A stretch of DNA of 64,000 nucleotides from the NCBI RefSeq assembly GCF_014154935.1, contig NZ_JACEHH010000042.1, positions 1 through 64,000 on the forward strand, in the 5' to 3' direction. Below the pieces are notes generated by a model, which ran no database searches, was not told the DNA's origin, and was given only the letters and a program-made list of their open reading frames with translations. Made by a program: the position numbers and the translations under genes. This DNA is from Stieleria mannarensis (GTDB lineage Bacteria > Planctomycetota > Planctomycetia > Pirellulales > Pirellulaceae). Below are positions 17,378 to 28,203 of this stretch, piece after piece. Each line of letters begins with the position of its first letter. The first letter of the stretch is position 1.

Positions 17378-18303
17378 GATGTCAACCTCTCGGATTCGGT
17401 CTCCAAAGCCTCGATCACAGAATCGGCGATCGAGTGGTCGATCACGTTCTGGGCACCTTTCCAACCCGGAATCGCATTGACCTCCAAAAACAGCGGTGGG
17501 CCGTGTTCGTTGTCGATCAGATCGACCGAGGCGAACACCAGTCCGAACCGTTGGGTGATTTGCCGGGCCGTCGCTTCCAGCGTCGCATCGACTTCGAATC
17601 GCTGGCACGTCGCTCCGGCAGAAACATTCGACCGGAACGATCGCTCGTTGGATCGTCGCAGGCCGTAAACCCGCCGGCCGACGACCAACACTCGCGTGTC
17701 GCGGCCGCCTGGGGAAATGAACGTCTGAAGTTGCAGCACGGCGTCCAATTGTTCGAGCGTGGAAAAACTGTACCAAGCGAGTTGGGCATCGCGGATCCGC
17801 ATCACGCCGCGTCCTTCCCCGCCGAACAGTGGCTTGACGACGCAGTCGCCGCCAAGTTCTTCGAACGCCTGCATGGCCTCGCGACGTGATTGTACGACAC
17901 GCGTCGGCGGCGTCGGGTAACCGGCAGCAGCCAACTTTGCCAAACTCGCAAATTTGTCGATCGACCACTCCAGCGCTCGCGGGGGATTGACGATCGCCGT
18001 CCGGTGCGGTGTCAGCTGGTCAGAAATCGCATGCAGCATCGCCAAGCGGAACGTGATCTTCTCCATCGAACCGGCCGGCATCGTCCGCGTCAGGATCGCG
18101 TCATAGTCGAGCATTCGTCCCGCATCACAGCAAAGCGACAGTGGTGATCCAGGATTCGCCACGCCGGCGGCCATCGATTCATACGATGCGATGTCTAAGT
18201 GGTGGCCGCGCCGCCGCGCCGCCGCCCGAATCTGATCGGCATGCCACCCGGTATCCGGCCCCAACATCAACAGTCGGCGTCGGGCGCTGGACGCCGCGGT
18301 CAT
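17374..18303 (-). CDS. RimK-type ATP-grasp ligase, possibly cofactor glutamylation
   Basis: The 309-residue protein has the ATP-grasp fold of the RimK/MptN group. It has SIDKFASLAKLAAAGYPTP, the nucleotide-binding GGDCVVKPLFGGEGRGVMRI lid, and the metal-binding C-terminal block LFLEVNAIPGWKGAQ. RimK-like ligases add glutamate or similar amino acids to proteins or cofactors, and MptN adds glutamate to tetrahydromethanopterin. The gene lies between mch and the OleC-like gene with ATGA overlaps on both sides. Context therefore favours a role in making or decorating the tetrahydromethanopterin/methanofuran cofactors. Substrate specificity cannot be read from the sequence. Confidence 0.8.
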   Translation of the reverse strand: MTAASSARRRLLMLGPDTGWHADQIRAAARRRGHHLDIASYESMAAGVANPGSPLSLCCDAGRMLDYDAILTRTMPAGSMEKITFRLAMLHAISDQLTPHRTAIVNPPRALEWSIDKFASLAKLAAAGYPTPPTRVVQSRREAMQAFEELGGDCVVKPLFGGEGRGVMRIRDAQLAWYSFSTLEQLDAVLQLQTFISPGGRDTRVLVVGRRVYGLRRSNERSFRSNVSAGATCQRFEVDATLEATARQITQRFGLVFASVDLIDNEHGPPLFLEVNAIPGWKGAQNVIDHSIADSVIEALETESERLTS

Positions 18304-19256
18304 GTGCCGAACGACTCGCGCAAGATGTCCGTGACGATTCGACCGGCGGTGAAGGTGCGTCCCGAGCGGAGGTTGTGCAGCGTCACCACCGCGGGACTGA
18401 ACAGCGACGGGTCCACGGCATAAAAGTCGTGGTTGTAATCGGCAAAGATTGTTTGAAAGGGGCGACCATGATCGGGCGACGCCGAGCTGGGGATCCTGTC
18501 CACGATCGCTTCGATCGCTTCATCGGGACAATCCACCCACAACGACACGTTCGCACCGTACAGCATTGCGTCATTGGTTCGTCCGATCCCGCCGATCGAG
18601 TCGCCCGATTTTGCCGGCGGCGGCAAGGGAGCCGCCCCGGTCGCGGAAATCACGCGGCGGACGTCAAATTCTAAGTCGTCCAGTTTGTGCATCGCGGTTT
18701 CGACGCTGCGGGCAACAATCTGAATCGATCCGGCGATCGAGGTGCTCGGTGCAACGGCAACGGTCACCGATTTTGCCGGCACCCCGCAGTCGGCCGCAAT
18801 GGATTCAATCGCCGATGCCGTCGGCAACTTGTCGGATTCCAAGACGCCGCAGGCTGCGTCGGTGCGGCTATCGGAAAGATCCTGTTCGATCAACATCGCT
18901 TCTTTCCCACGCAGCAACCGCATCGGACCGCTGCCCATGGCAAAGTAGTCGTCGGATTGGACGGGCCAACCGGCGTACTGGCATCCCAGACAACCCAGTC
19001 GCGGGAAATCGGTTTCGACAAACACGGCATTGGCGACGGCGTATCGAGTCGCGTCGCAGGGCACGATCGAAACTCGCCCCAATCCGCCCATGCAAGCACG
19101 CGCCAACAACAAACCGGCCCGAATGGATCCCGGAGTAGCCACGCCGAAATCCAAGACGGTCGATTCGGCGATCCTGTGCCCCAGGACTCGCGACTGTGGG
19201 TCACCTGGCAGGCTGGACCAGAGTTCGGCGGCGGCTCGGTTCGGCGAGTGATCCAT
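18300..19256 (-). CDS. mch: Methenyltetrahydromethanopterin cyclohydrolase
   Basis: The 318-residue protein interconverts methenyl- and formyl-tetrahydromethanopterin in the archaeal-type C1 pathway used by methylotrophs and many planctomycetes for formaldehyde oxidation. Recognisable segments are DFGVATPGSIRAGLLLARACMGGL, here seen as TPGSIRAGLLLAR, then CLGCQYAGWPV, FAMGSGPMRLL, SIGRTNDAMLYG-like GGIGRTNDAMLYGANV and FYAVDPSLFSPA. The start at ATG 19256 matches the family length of about 315. The longer frame starting at 19340 adds a basic unrelated N-terminus. It is the first gene of a three-gene coupled operon and is divergent from def. Confidence 0.95.
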   Translation of the reverse strand: MDHSPNRAAAELWSSLPGDPQSRVLGHRIAESTVLDFGVATPGSIRAGLLLARACMGGLGRVSIVPCDATRYAVANAVFVETDFPRLGCLGCQYAGWPVQSDDYFAMGSGPMRLLRGKEAMLIEQDLSDSRTDAACGVLESDKLPTASAIESIAADCGVPAKSVTVAVAPSTSIAGSIQIVARSVETAMHKLDDLEFDVRRVISATGAAPLPPPAKSGDSIGGIGRTNDAMLYGANVSLWVDCPDEAIEAIVDRIPSSASPDHGRPFQTIFADYNHDFYAVDPSLFSPAVVTLHNLRSGRTFTAGRIVTDILRESFGT

Positions 19257-19365
19257 GGGCAGAGACAGTGATCGATGAGGAGGGATCGATGAGGGGTGCA
19301 GGAGTGACGCAATCCGGTACAACGCAACGTTGTTGTGCACGAAACTGTCGAGCGTGCTGACCCAA

Positions 19366-19425
19366 TGTAGCTACCTTCGCCAGAAGGTGGATCCCCGTCA
19401 CTTTCCACGCTCTGGCGAGCGTCGA
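19366..19425 (+). repeat. Dispersed short repeat, family C, copy 2
   Basis: It carries GTAGCTACCTTCGCCAGAAG followed by GTGG and a downstream CCACGCTCTGGCGAGCGTCG block with an internal inverted repeat (ACGCTC/GAGCGT). It lies in the 443 bp between the divergent mch and def genes, which otherwise holds no gene that could be supported. Confidence 0.65.
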
Positions 19426-19699
19426 ACCGTCATCGTGCCAATGCGACGTCAAAGTGCCGCTGTCCGGCTGGTTTGCAGCGTCGTCCGGTACAGGATCCTT
19501 GTCGACCGAATGGAACCTGTCGAGAGGGGGGGACGGCGAAATCCGGATCCGGCGAAAGACCGCTCGCAGAGAATCCGTCCCAGATGGCGCGCATTGTGGT
19601 GCTAGCCGGAATGACAAATCAGGTCCGATCGGTCATCCTGTAGGGCGAGGAAGTTGCCCGTCTGTCCGATCCATCTCATTGCGTTGTTTGCGGCTTGTC

Positions 19700-20284
19700 A
19701 TGTCTTTGGAACTCATTTACTACCCCCACCCCACGCTTCGCTACGTCAGCAAGCCGATCAAACGCGTCGACGCCGAACTTCGGAAAATCGCCGACGAAAT
19801 GCTGGAACTGATGTACCAGGCCAAGGGCGTCGGGCTGGCCGCCAATCAGGTCGATCTGCCGCTGCGGATGTTCGTCGCCAATCCCAGCGGCGAAAAAGGC
19901 AGCGGCGAAGAATTCGTGATTTTGAACCCCGAAGTCAGCCGCCCCAAGGGCAATGAAGTCGGCGAGGAAGGCTGCCTCAGTTTGCCGGGGTTGACCGGAG
20001 ACGTCGTGCGTCCCAAATCGATCCGCATCAGCGCGTTCGATATCAAGGGGAACCCAATCGAAACGACGCTGGAAGGATTCTTGGCGCGAATTTTTCTGCA
20101 TGAAATCGACCACCTGGACGGGACGTTGTTTTTTGACCGGATGGGCGAGCACGCGGCCCAAGATCTGGAAGCCGGAATTGACGAACTGGAAACCGACTTT
20201 CGATCCAAACAGGCGACCGGGTCGGTGCCGCCGGATCAAGAATTGATCGCACGATTGGCCGAGTGGACGAAGAAGTATTGCTGA
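19700..20284 (+). CDS. def: Peptide deformylase
   Basis: The 194-residue enzyme removes the N-formyl group from new proteins. All three metal-site motifs are present: GVGLAANQ (residues 43-50), EEGCLS with metal-ligand Cys92 and HEIDH with His134, Glu135 and His138. The start at ATG 19700 gives the standard N-terminus (LELIYYPHPTLR). The 82-codon upstream extension of the frame is not conserved-looking and crosses a repeat. It is followed 46 bp later by fmt on the same strand, the common def-fmt order. Confidence 0.95.
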   Translation: MSLELIYYPHPTLRYVSKPIKRVDAELRKIADEMLELMYQAKGVGLAANQVDLPLRMFVANPSGEKGSGEEFVILNPEVSRPKGNEVGEEGCLSLPGLTGDVVRPKSIRISAFDIKGNPIETTLEGFLARIFLHEIDHLDGTLFFDRMGEHAAQDLEAGIDELETDFRSKQATGSVPPDQELIARLAEWTKKYC

Positions 20285-20330
20285 GACCGAGTCGCCGAAG
20301 GCCACCAGTTTATTTCAAGAGAGCATCACC

Positions 20331-21296
20331 TTGCGTATCATCACCATGGGGACCGGTCCGTTTGCCGTTCCCTCGTTCGAAGCCATCCGGCAATCCGATC
20401 ACACGCTGGTGTCGGTCGTCACCAAACCCGAACCGCCGGTCAGAAGCCGCAAAGGCCCGCCGCCGGCGCCGGTGCGTACCTGGGCCGCCGAGCACGATCT
20501 GCCGATTCTGGATCCTGCCAATATCAACGACGGCGACGCGATCGAACAGCTTCGGTCACTCCGTCCAGACCTGCTGGTCGTTTGCGACTACGGCCAGATT
20601 CTGAAACCCGACGCGTTGGCCGCCGCCAAACTGGGCGGAATCAACTTGCACGGGTCACTGCTGCCGGCCTATCGCGGCGCCGCACCGGTCCAACGAGCCC
20701 TCCTGAGCGGTGACGCCGAAACCGGGGTCAGCGTGATTCACATGACGCCCAAACTGGACGGCGGCCCCATCCTGGCAACCAGCCGCACCGCGATCTCCGA
20801 CGACGAAACCGCCGGGCAACTCGAACAACGACTCTCGCTGCTGGGCGTCGATCTGGTGCTCGGCTGCATCGACGACCTGTCACGCTGGGACGGCGAGTCG
20901 ACGATGGGCGAAATCCAGGACCCGGCGCTGGCCACCAAGGCGCCTCGGTTGAGCAAACAGGAAGCTCAAATCGATTGGCGACGCGGTCGACGCGAGATCG
21001 ATTGTCACGTCCGCGGCATGCAACCCTGGCCCGTCGCCTTCAGCACCATCCAGGTCCGCGAGAACAAACCCCCGCTGCGTTTGACCGTCCTGTCGGTGAC
21101 CGCGGTCGACGAGGACATCGATGGGCTGCAGCCCGGGCAAATCAGCGGCGGCAAACAGCTGGTCGTGGCGACCGGCGGCGGTGCCTTGCGGATCGATTCG
21201 CTGTGCCCGGCCGGCAAACGCGAAATGAGCGGTGAAGAATTCCAGCGTGGCTACCAACTGCAACGCGGAGCCCAATTTCAGTCGCCCCAAGCATGA
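20331..21296 (+). CDS. fmt: Methionyl-tRNA formyltransferase
   Basis: The 321-residue protein formylates initiator Met-tRNA with 10-formyl-tetrahydrofolate. It contains the N-terminal MGTGPFAVPSFEAI strand, the catalytic INLHGSLLPAYRGAAPVQ block (the SLLP loop), GVSVIHMTPKLDGGPIL, and a C-terminal OB-like domain from about residue 215. The start is TTG 20331, in line with the IITMGTGPFAVP N-terminus and the preceding AGAGAGC-type purine-rich region. It forms an operon with def. Confidence 0.94.
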   Translation: MRIITMGTGPFAVPSFEAIRQSDHTLVSVVTKPEPPVRSRKGPPPAPVRTWAAEHDLPILDPANINDGDAIEQLRSLRPDLLVVCDYGQILKPDALAAAKLGGINLHGSLLPAYRGAAPVQRALLSGDAETGVSVIHMTPKLDGGPILATSRTAISDDETAGQLEQRLSLLGVDLVLGCIDDLSRWDGESTMGEIQDPALATKAPRLSKQEAQIDWRRGRREIDCHVRGMQPWPVAFSTIQVRENKPPLRLTVLSVTAVDEDIDGLQPGQISGGKQLVVATGGGALRIDSLCPAGKREMSGEEFQRGYQLQRGAQFQSPQA

Positions 21297-21389
21297 CGCC
21301 ACGGCACGGCCTGTTGATTGAATCAGCCGTAGGGTGCGAGCCCAATCGCGCCTGCTTTATGAGCCGACGGCTCCGTTTGTGATCGGAAG

Positions 21390-22837
21390 TTACGCCAAGA
21401 TTTCTTCGACCACCCGCGCCGGTTTGACACCGGTCAACTTTTGGTCCAACCCTTGAAACGGGAACACCATCTTGCGGTGATCGATGCCCAACAAATGTTG
21501 CAGCGTCGCGTGGAAGTCACGCAAATGCACCGGTGACTCGGCGATCTGGTATCCCAGTTCGTCGGTCGCTCCGTAGGTCATTCCCGGCTGAATGCCACCG
21601 CCGGCCATCCACAGGGTGAAGGCGTTGGGATTGTGGTCGCGTCCATGAAATCGAGTTTTCTGGCCACCGCGATTTTCCGCCATCGACGTCCGACCGAATT
21701 CACCGCTCCAGATGACCAAGGTGTCTTCCAACATGCCACGGCGTTCCAGATCTCTCAACAGCGCCGTCATCGGCCGGTCGACTTGTTCGCACTTTCGGCT
21801 CAACCCTTTGCCCAGCGATTCGCCTTCGTTGGTTCCGTGCGAATCCCAGCCCCAATCAAACAATTGGATGAATCGCACGCCGCGCTCGGCCAGCCGGCGG
21901 GCCAGCAAACAATTGTTGGCGAATGATTCTTTGCCCGGTTCGGTACCGTATTCCTCGTGCGTCTGCTTGGTTTCCTGGCTGATGTCCATCGCGTCGGGCA
22001 CGGCGGTCTGCATGCGGAACGCCAGCTCGTATTGCTTCATCCGCGTCAACGTTTCGGGATCACCGAACGTTTCGTAGTTCATCTGGTTCAACCGATCCAG
22101 CGTGTCGAGTGCCATCCGCCGTTGATCGCGTGAGACACCTTGGGGGTTGGAGACGTTCAGGACGGGATCGCCTTTGGAACGGCATTGCACGCCTTGATAG
22201 ACCGAGGGCAGAAATCCGCTGCTCCACAGCGCCTTTCCCACACGCGGTTGGCGGCCGCCGGAAAGCAGCACGATGAAACCCGGCAAGTCTTCGTTGTCTG
22301 ACCCCAGCCCCCAGGTCACCCAGGAACCGATCGACGGGTATCCGACGCGAGCTTGGCCGCAATGGACCATCAGCTGTGCCGGTCCGTGATTGAACTGATC
22401 GGTCTGCATCGATTTGACGAAGCAAACCTTGTCGACGACTTTGGAGAAGTGGGGCAGCCGGTCGGACACCCAAGCCCCACAGTCGCCGTGTTGCCCGAAC
22501 GGGTAACGCGGCCCCAGCATTTTGGGCGTTCCCTGGATGAACGCGAACTGGCTGCCTTCGAGATACTCGGCCGGGCAATCCTTGCCGTCGACCTTCTCCA
22601 GGGCCGGTTTGTGGTCAAACAATTCCAACTGGCTGGGCGCACCGATCATGTGCAAAAAGATCACACGTTTGGCCTTGGCGGTAATCGGGGTTCCGCCAAT
22701 CGACGTCGCCCCGGCGGTCTGACTGGCCAGCCAGGCGGCGCCCAACCCGGTCGCCGATTGCTTTAGGAAATGCCGTCGTGTTTCAAATTCCAGCGTCCGC
22801 CGGGCGGCTTCGCTGACCAATCGTTGTTCCATGCCAC

Positions 22838-22841
<4 letters not shown>
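21390..22841 (-). CDS. DUF1501 protein (alkaline-phosphatase-fold, Tat-exported)
   Basis: The 483-residue protein belongs to the DUF1501 family, which is greatly expanded in planctomycetes and related to sulfatase/alkaline phosphatase folds. The N-terminus has a twin-arginine signal (ETRRHFLKQSATGLGAAWLA). Family blocks include FLHMIGAPSQLELFDHKP, LARRLAERGVRFIQLFDWGWDSH, WSGEFGRTSMAENRGGQKTR and GRDHNPNAFTLWMAGGGI. The function is unproven; members are nearly always paired with a DUF1549/DUF1553 cytochrome, and here the pair overlaps by ATGA at 22838-22841. The downstream gene fmt is convergent, about 90 bp away. Confidence 0.9.
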
Positions 22842-25732
<2,891 letters not shown>

Positions 25733-25902
25733 GTCGCTCCATTCATGTGAGTAACCAATGAACCCCTAAATGAACCATCGATTCTAACCGATCGCACCAA
25801 GATTTCCTGCGCCTTCCTTCCCCAAAAGCGATCTGCTCTTTGGAAGAGGGGCGGGGTGAGGGGCCGTCCACCTAATCAGATCCCAGGGCGCTGGCCCCCA
25901 TG

Positions 25903-26155
25903 CCTAGCTGGACAGCGCCACTTTGAATCAGAAACACCAGGATTTGCGGGTTCGAGTTGATCGTACTCGTACTCAGACGTTTCGCCGGTACTCGTACTCC
26001 TACTCGATCCGCAAGTTTCCCACGAGCTATCGAGTAGGAGTACGAGTACCACTTTGTTGAGTACGAGGACGACTGGCGTGAAACTCATCCCATCTACCAC
26101 GGTGTTTCCAGAATTTTTTGAGCAAGTCGCCGCAAAGTGGCGCTGTCCAGCTAGG
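25903..26155. mobile_element. MITE-like element with 23-bp terminal inverted repeats
   Basis: The ends are perfect 23-bp inverted repeats beginning CCTAGCTGGACAGCGCCACT (25903-25925 and, inverted, 26133-26155). Inside lies a perfect 22-bp inverted repeat, GGTACTCGTACTCCTACTCG plus AT at 25987-26008 and its complement at 26029-26050, with a 20-nt loop. No protein is encoded. The element sits in the 620 bp gap between two DUF1549/DUF1501 operons. The mobile nature is inferred from the end structure; no target duplication was confirmed. Confidence 0.6.
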
Positions 26156-26193
26156 CCCCCACAAATGTGGTCGTGGGGTTTTTGGATATCACC

Positions 26194-26235
26194 GTCCTGG
26201 AAGGGAGGGTCGAGCGCAGCGAGGGGCGTAGGCAC
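26194..26235 (-). repeat. Dispersed short repeat, family D, copy 2
   Basis: On the minus strand it reads GCCCCTCGCTGCGCTCGACC followed by CTCCCTTCCAGG, nearly identical to the plus-strand copy at 10919-10965. Confidence 0.55.
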
Positions 26236-26245
26236 CAAGTTAAGG

Positions 26246-26276
26246 ACTTCACCCTCCCTGCCAGGGAGGGTGAAGT
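26246..26276 (-). terminator. Strong hairpin, possible terminator of the DUF1579 operon
   Basis: The arms ACTTCACCCTCCCTG (26246-26260) and CAGGGAGGGTGAAGT (26262-26276) are perfectly complementary. The hairpin lies about 75 bp past the DUF1579 stop. No T-run follows, so it may be a repeat hairpin or a transcript-end stabiliser rather than an intrinsic terminator. Confidence 0.4.
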
Positions 26277-26352
26277 CGTAAACGCCTATTAAATCAGAGG
26301 TTAAAAACCGCACGACCTCGGGATGGGAAAGCGTTTTCCGGCCGCCCGCAGC

Positions 26353-26820
26353 CTATCCCCGACGATAATTCGTTTCGAGCGCTTTGGCTTCAACGCCGTC
26401 GGGGGTGACGTTGCAGGCGACGATCGCCAATTCATCAGCGGCGACCTTCTGGAAACGAGTCCCCCCCCATCGTGGCGCATCCTTGGCAACATCATAGTGG
26501 CCGAAAACTTCAAACCCGCCCTCGATCGCCTCACCTTGGGAAAACATGAAGGCATCTCCCATGTGAAAACTGTCGATCCAAGCGATTTGAAATGCCTGGG
26601 TGACCCCGTTGCGACAGATCAATTCTTCCCCGCGGCGCGGCTTTCCTTGCATCGCTCCCTGATAGGTGTGGCGCAAAAACGCCCCACCCAGGACGGGTTG
26701 AAACTCACCGACCACCTTCGATTCGTCTGCCAGCTCATCGGGCTCAAACCAGGTTCGGCAGGTGCCGTTCCAACTACCCGCAAGCCACCGAAACCACTCC
26801 GCTTTTTCAATCTCACTCAT
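26353..26820 (-). CDS. DUF1579 family protein
   Basis: The 155-residue protein matches DUF1579: an N-terminal FRWLAGSWNGTCRTWFEP block, GEFQPVLGGAFLRHTYQGAMQGKP, then FQIAWIDSFHMGDAFMFSQG and a Gly/Trp-rich beta pattern. It probably forms a small beta-barrel of lipocalin type binding a hydrophobic ligand, but no function is established. No signal peptide is present, so it is cytoplasmic. It follows the DUF1501 gene by 4 bp and is the last gene of the second DUF1549/DUF1501 operon. Confidence 0.85.
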   Translation of the reverse strand: MSEIEKAEWFRWLAGSWNGTCRTWFEPDELADESKVVGEFQPVLGGAFLRHTYQGAMQGKPRRGEELICRNGVTQAFQIAWIDSFHMGDAFMFSQGEAIEGGFEVFGHYDVAKDAPRWGGTRFQKVAADELAIVACNVTPDGVEAKALETNYRRG

Positions 26821-26824
26821 GGAT

Positions 26825-28177
26825 TCATCCGATCAGTTCGTCGATGATGTTACCGTCGCGATTGACTTGAACGGGACGCCCATCGGCGGTGTTCAGTTCG
26901 GTGTCGCCGTCGATTCCGATCATGCGGTAGATCGTCCGGACCAAATCCGCCGGGCTGATCGGCCGCTCGGCCGGGCGTTCGCCGTGTGCATCGCTGCTGC
27001 CGATCACTTGCCCGCCGACCGTGCCCCCGCCGGCCAAGGCGACGCTGAATGCTCCCGGCCAGTGATCGCGTCCGCCGCGCGGATTCAATTTTGGGGTCCG
27101 TCCGAATTCCCCCATCACGATCACCAGAGTGGAATCCAGCAGTCCGCGATCGGACAGGTCACTCAACAAGGCGGAATAGGCTTGATCGAGTTTCGGGATC
27201 TTTCCCGCCGTCCCGCCGGTAAAGCCTTCCTTGAGCCGCAAGTAGATGTCTTCGTGGGTGTCCCAGCCACGGTCGGTCACGGTCACGAACTTCGCCCCGG
27301 CTTCGACCAGGCGTCGGGCCATCAGGCAGCCGTGTCCGATCAGATGTCGCCCATAGCGGTTGCGATCCGCCTGGGATTCTTGCTGCAAATCAAACGCCGC
27401 CCGCGCCGCAGGGGATTGCACCAAGCGGAACGCCTGATCGAATGCCGAATCGGTTGTCCCCGTTTGGGCCAACTGATCTTCGGTCTGCCGCGTGAGTTCG
27501 TCGACCGCATTTCGAAACTGACGCCGCCGAATCAATCGCGAATCGGTCATGCCGTCGGCCAGGTGTAAATCCTTGACCCGAAAATCAGGACGCGAGGGAT
27601 CCCCTTGAACGATGAAGGGCATGGTCGAATCGGGCAGGTAGCCGCTGCCGATCATGGCGTTCGGTTTGGCGATCGCAACGTTGGTCGGAATCGCCACGCT
27701 CTCCGATGACAAGTACTTCTGCACCGATGGCATGCCGGGATACGTCAGCGCCCGAGTCGGTTTGTAACCGGTCAGCAAATAGTGGCTGGCGAAATTATGT
27801 TCCCCCAACGGCGATGTCACCGACCGCACCAGCGCGACCTTGTCCATCAGCTGTGCCGTCCGCGGCAATTGCTCGCAGATCTCGATGCCGCCGACGTTGG
27901 TGGCGATCGGTGAAAACGGCCCGCGGATCTCCGTCGGCGCATTCGGTTTGAGATCAAACAGGTCCAGATGGCTGGGGCCGCCGTCGAGCCAAATTAAAAT
28001 GCACGATTGGGCCGTGGCGGACCGGTCGACTCGCTTGGCCGAGTGCGTTTCGGCCACGGCCTGCCGGGCCGACCACCAATCGCTGACACCGATCCCCAGC
28101 GCCGATAGACCGCCGACATGCAACCATTGGCGGCGGTCCAGTTCATGCACTCTTCGGCGGTTTAGAAGTTTGTTCAT
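26825..28177 (-). CDS. DUF1501 protein, second copy (Tat-exported)
   Basis: The 450-residue protein has a twin-arginine-like N-terminus (RRQWLHVGGLSALGIGVSDW). Its DUF1501 blocks are SCILIWLDGGPSHLDLFDLK, HGCLMARRLVEAGAKFVTVT, GWDTHEDIYLRLKEGF, VIVMGEFGRTPKLNPRGGRD and HWPGAFSVALAGGGTVGGQV. It is of the same family as the gene at 21390 but clearly divergent, so this is not a recent duplication. It lies 26 bp after the DUF1549/DUF1553 gene and 4 bp before the DUF1579 gene, giving a three-gene operon. Confidence 0.9.
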   Translation of the reverse strand: MNKLLNRRRVHELDRRQWLHVGGLSALGIGVSDWWSARQAVAETHSAKRVDRSATAQSCILIWLDGGPSHLDLFDLKPNAPTEIRGPFSPIATNVGGIEICEQLPRTAQLMDKVALVRSVTSPLGEHNFASHYLLTGYKPTRALTYPGMPSVQKYLSSESVAIPTNVAIAKPNAMIGSGYLPDSTMPFIVQGDPSRPDFRVKDLHLADGMTDSRLIRRRQFRNAVDELTRQTEDQLAQTGTTDSAFDQAFRLVQSPAARAAFDLQQESQADRNRYGRHLIGHGCLMARRLVEAGAKFVTVTDRGWDTHEDIYLRLKEGFTGGTAGKIPKLDQAYSALLSDLSDRGLLDSTLVIVMGEFGRTPKLNPRGGRDHWPGAFSVALAGGGTVGGQVIGSSDAHGERPAERPISPADLVRTIYRMIGIDGDTELNTADGRPVQVNRDGNIIDELIG

Positions 28178-28203
28178 CGGATGAAACTCGAGGCATGGTC
28201 GCG

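Noticed and set aside
17378-17968. Longer start for the OleC-like gene
   Set aside because: The extension is an out-of-frame shadow of the ATP-grasp gene; the ATGA overlap at 17374-17377 marks the real start.
25876-26313. 145-codon frame across the MITE-like element
   Set aside because: It is built from inverted-repeat DNA with no recognisable protein features.
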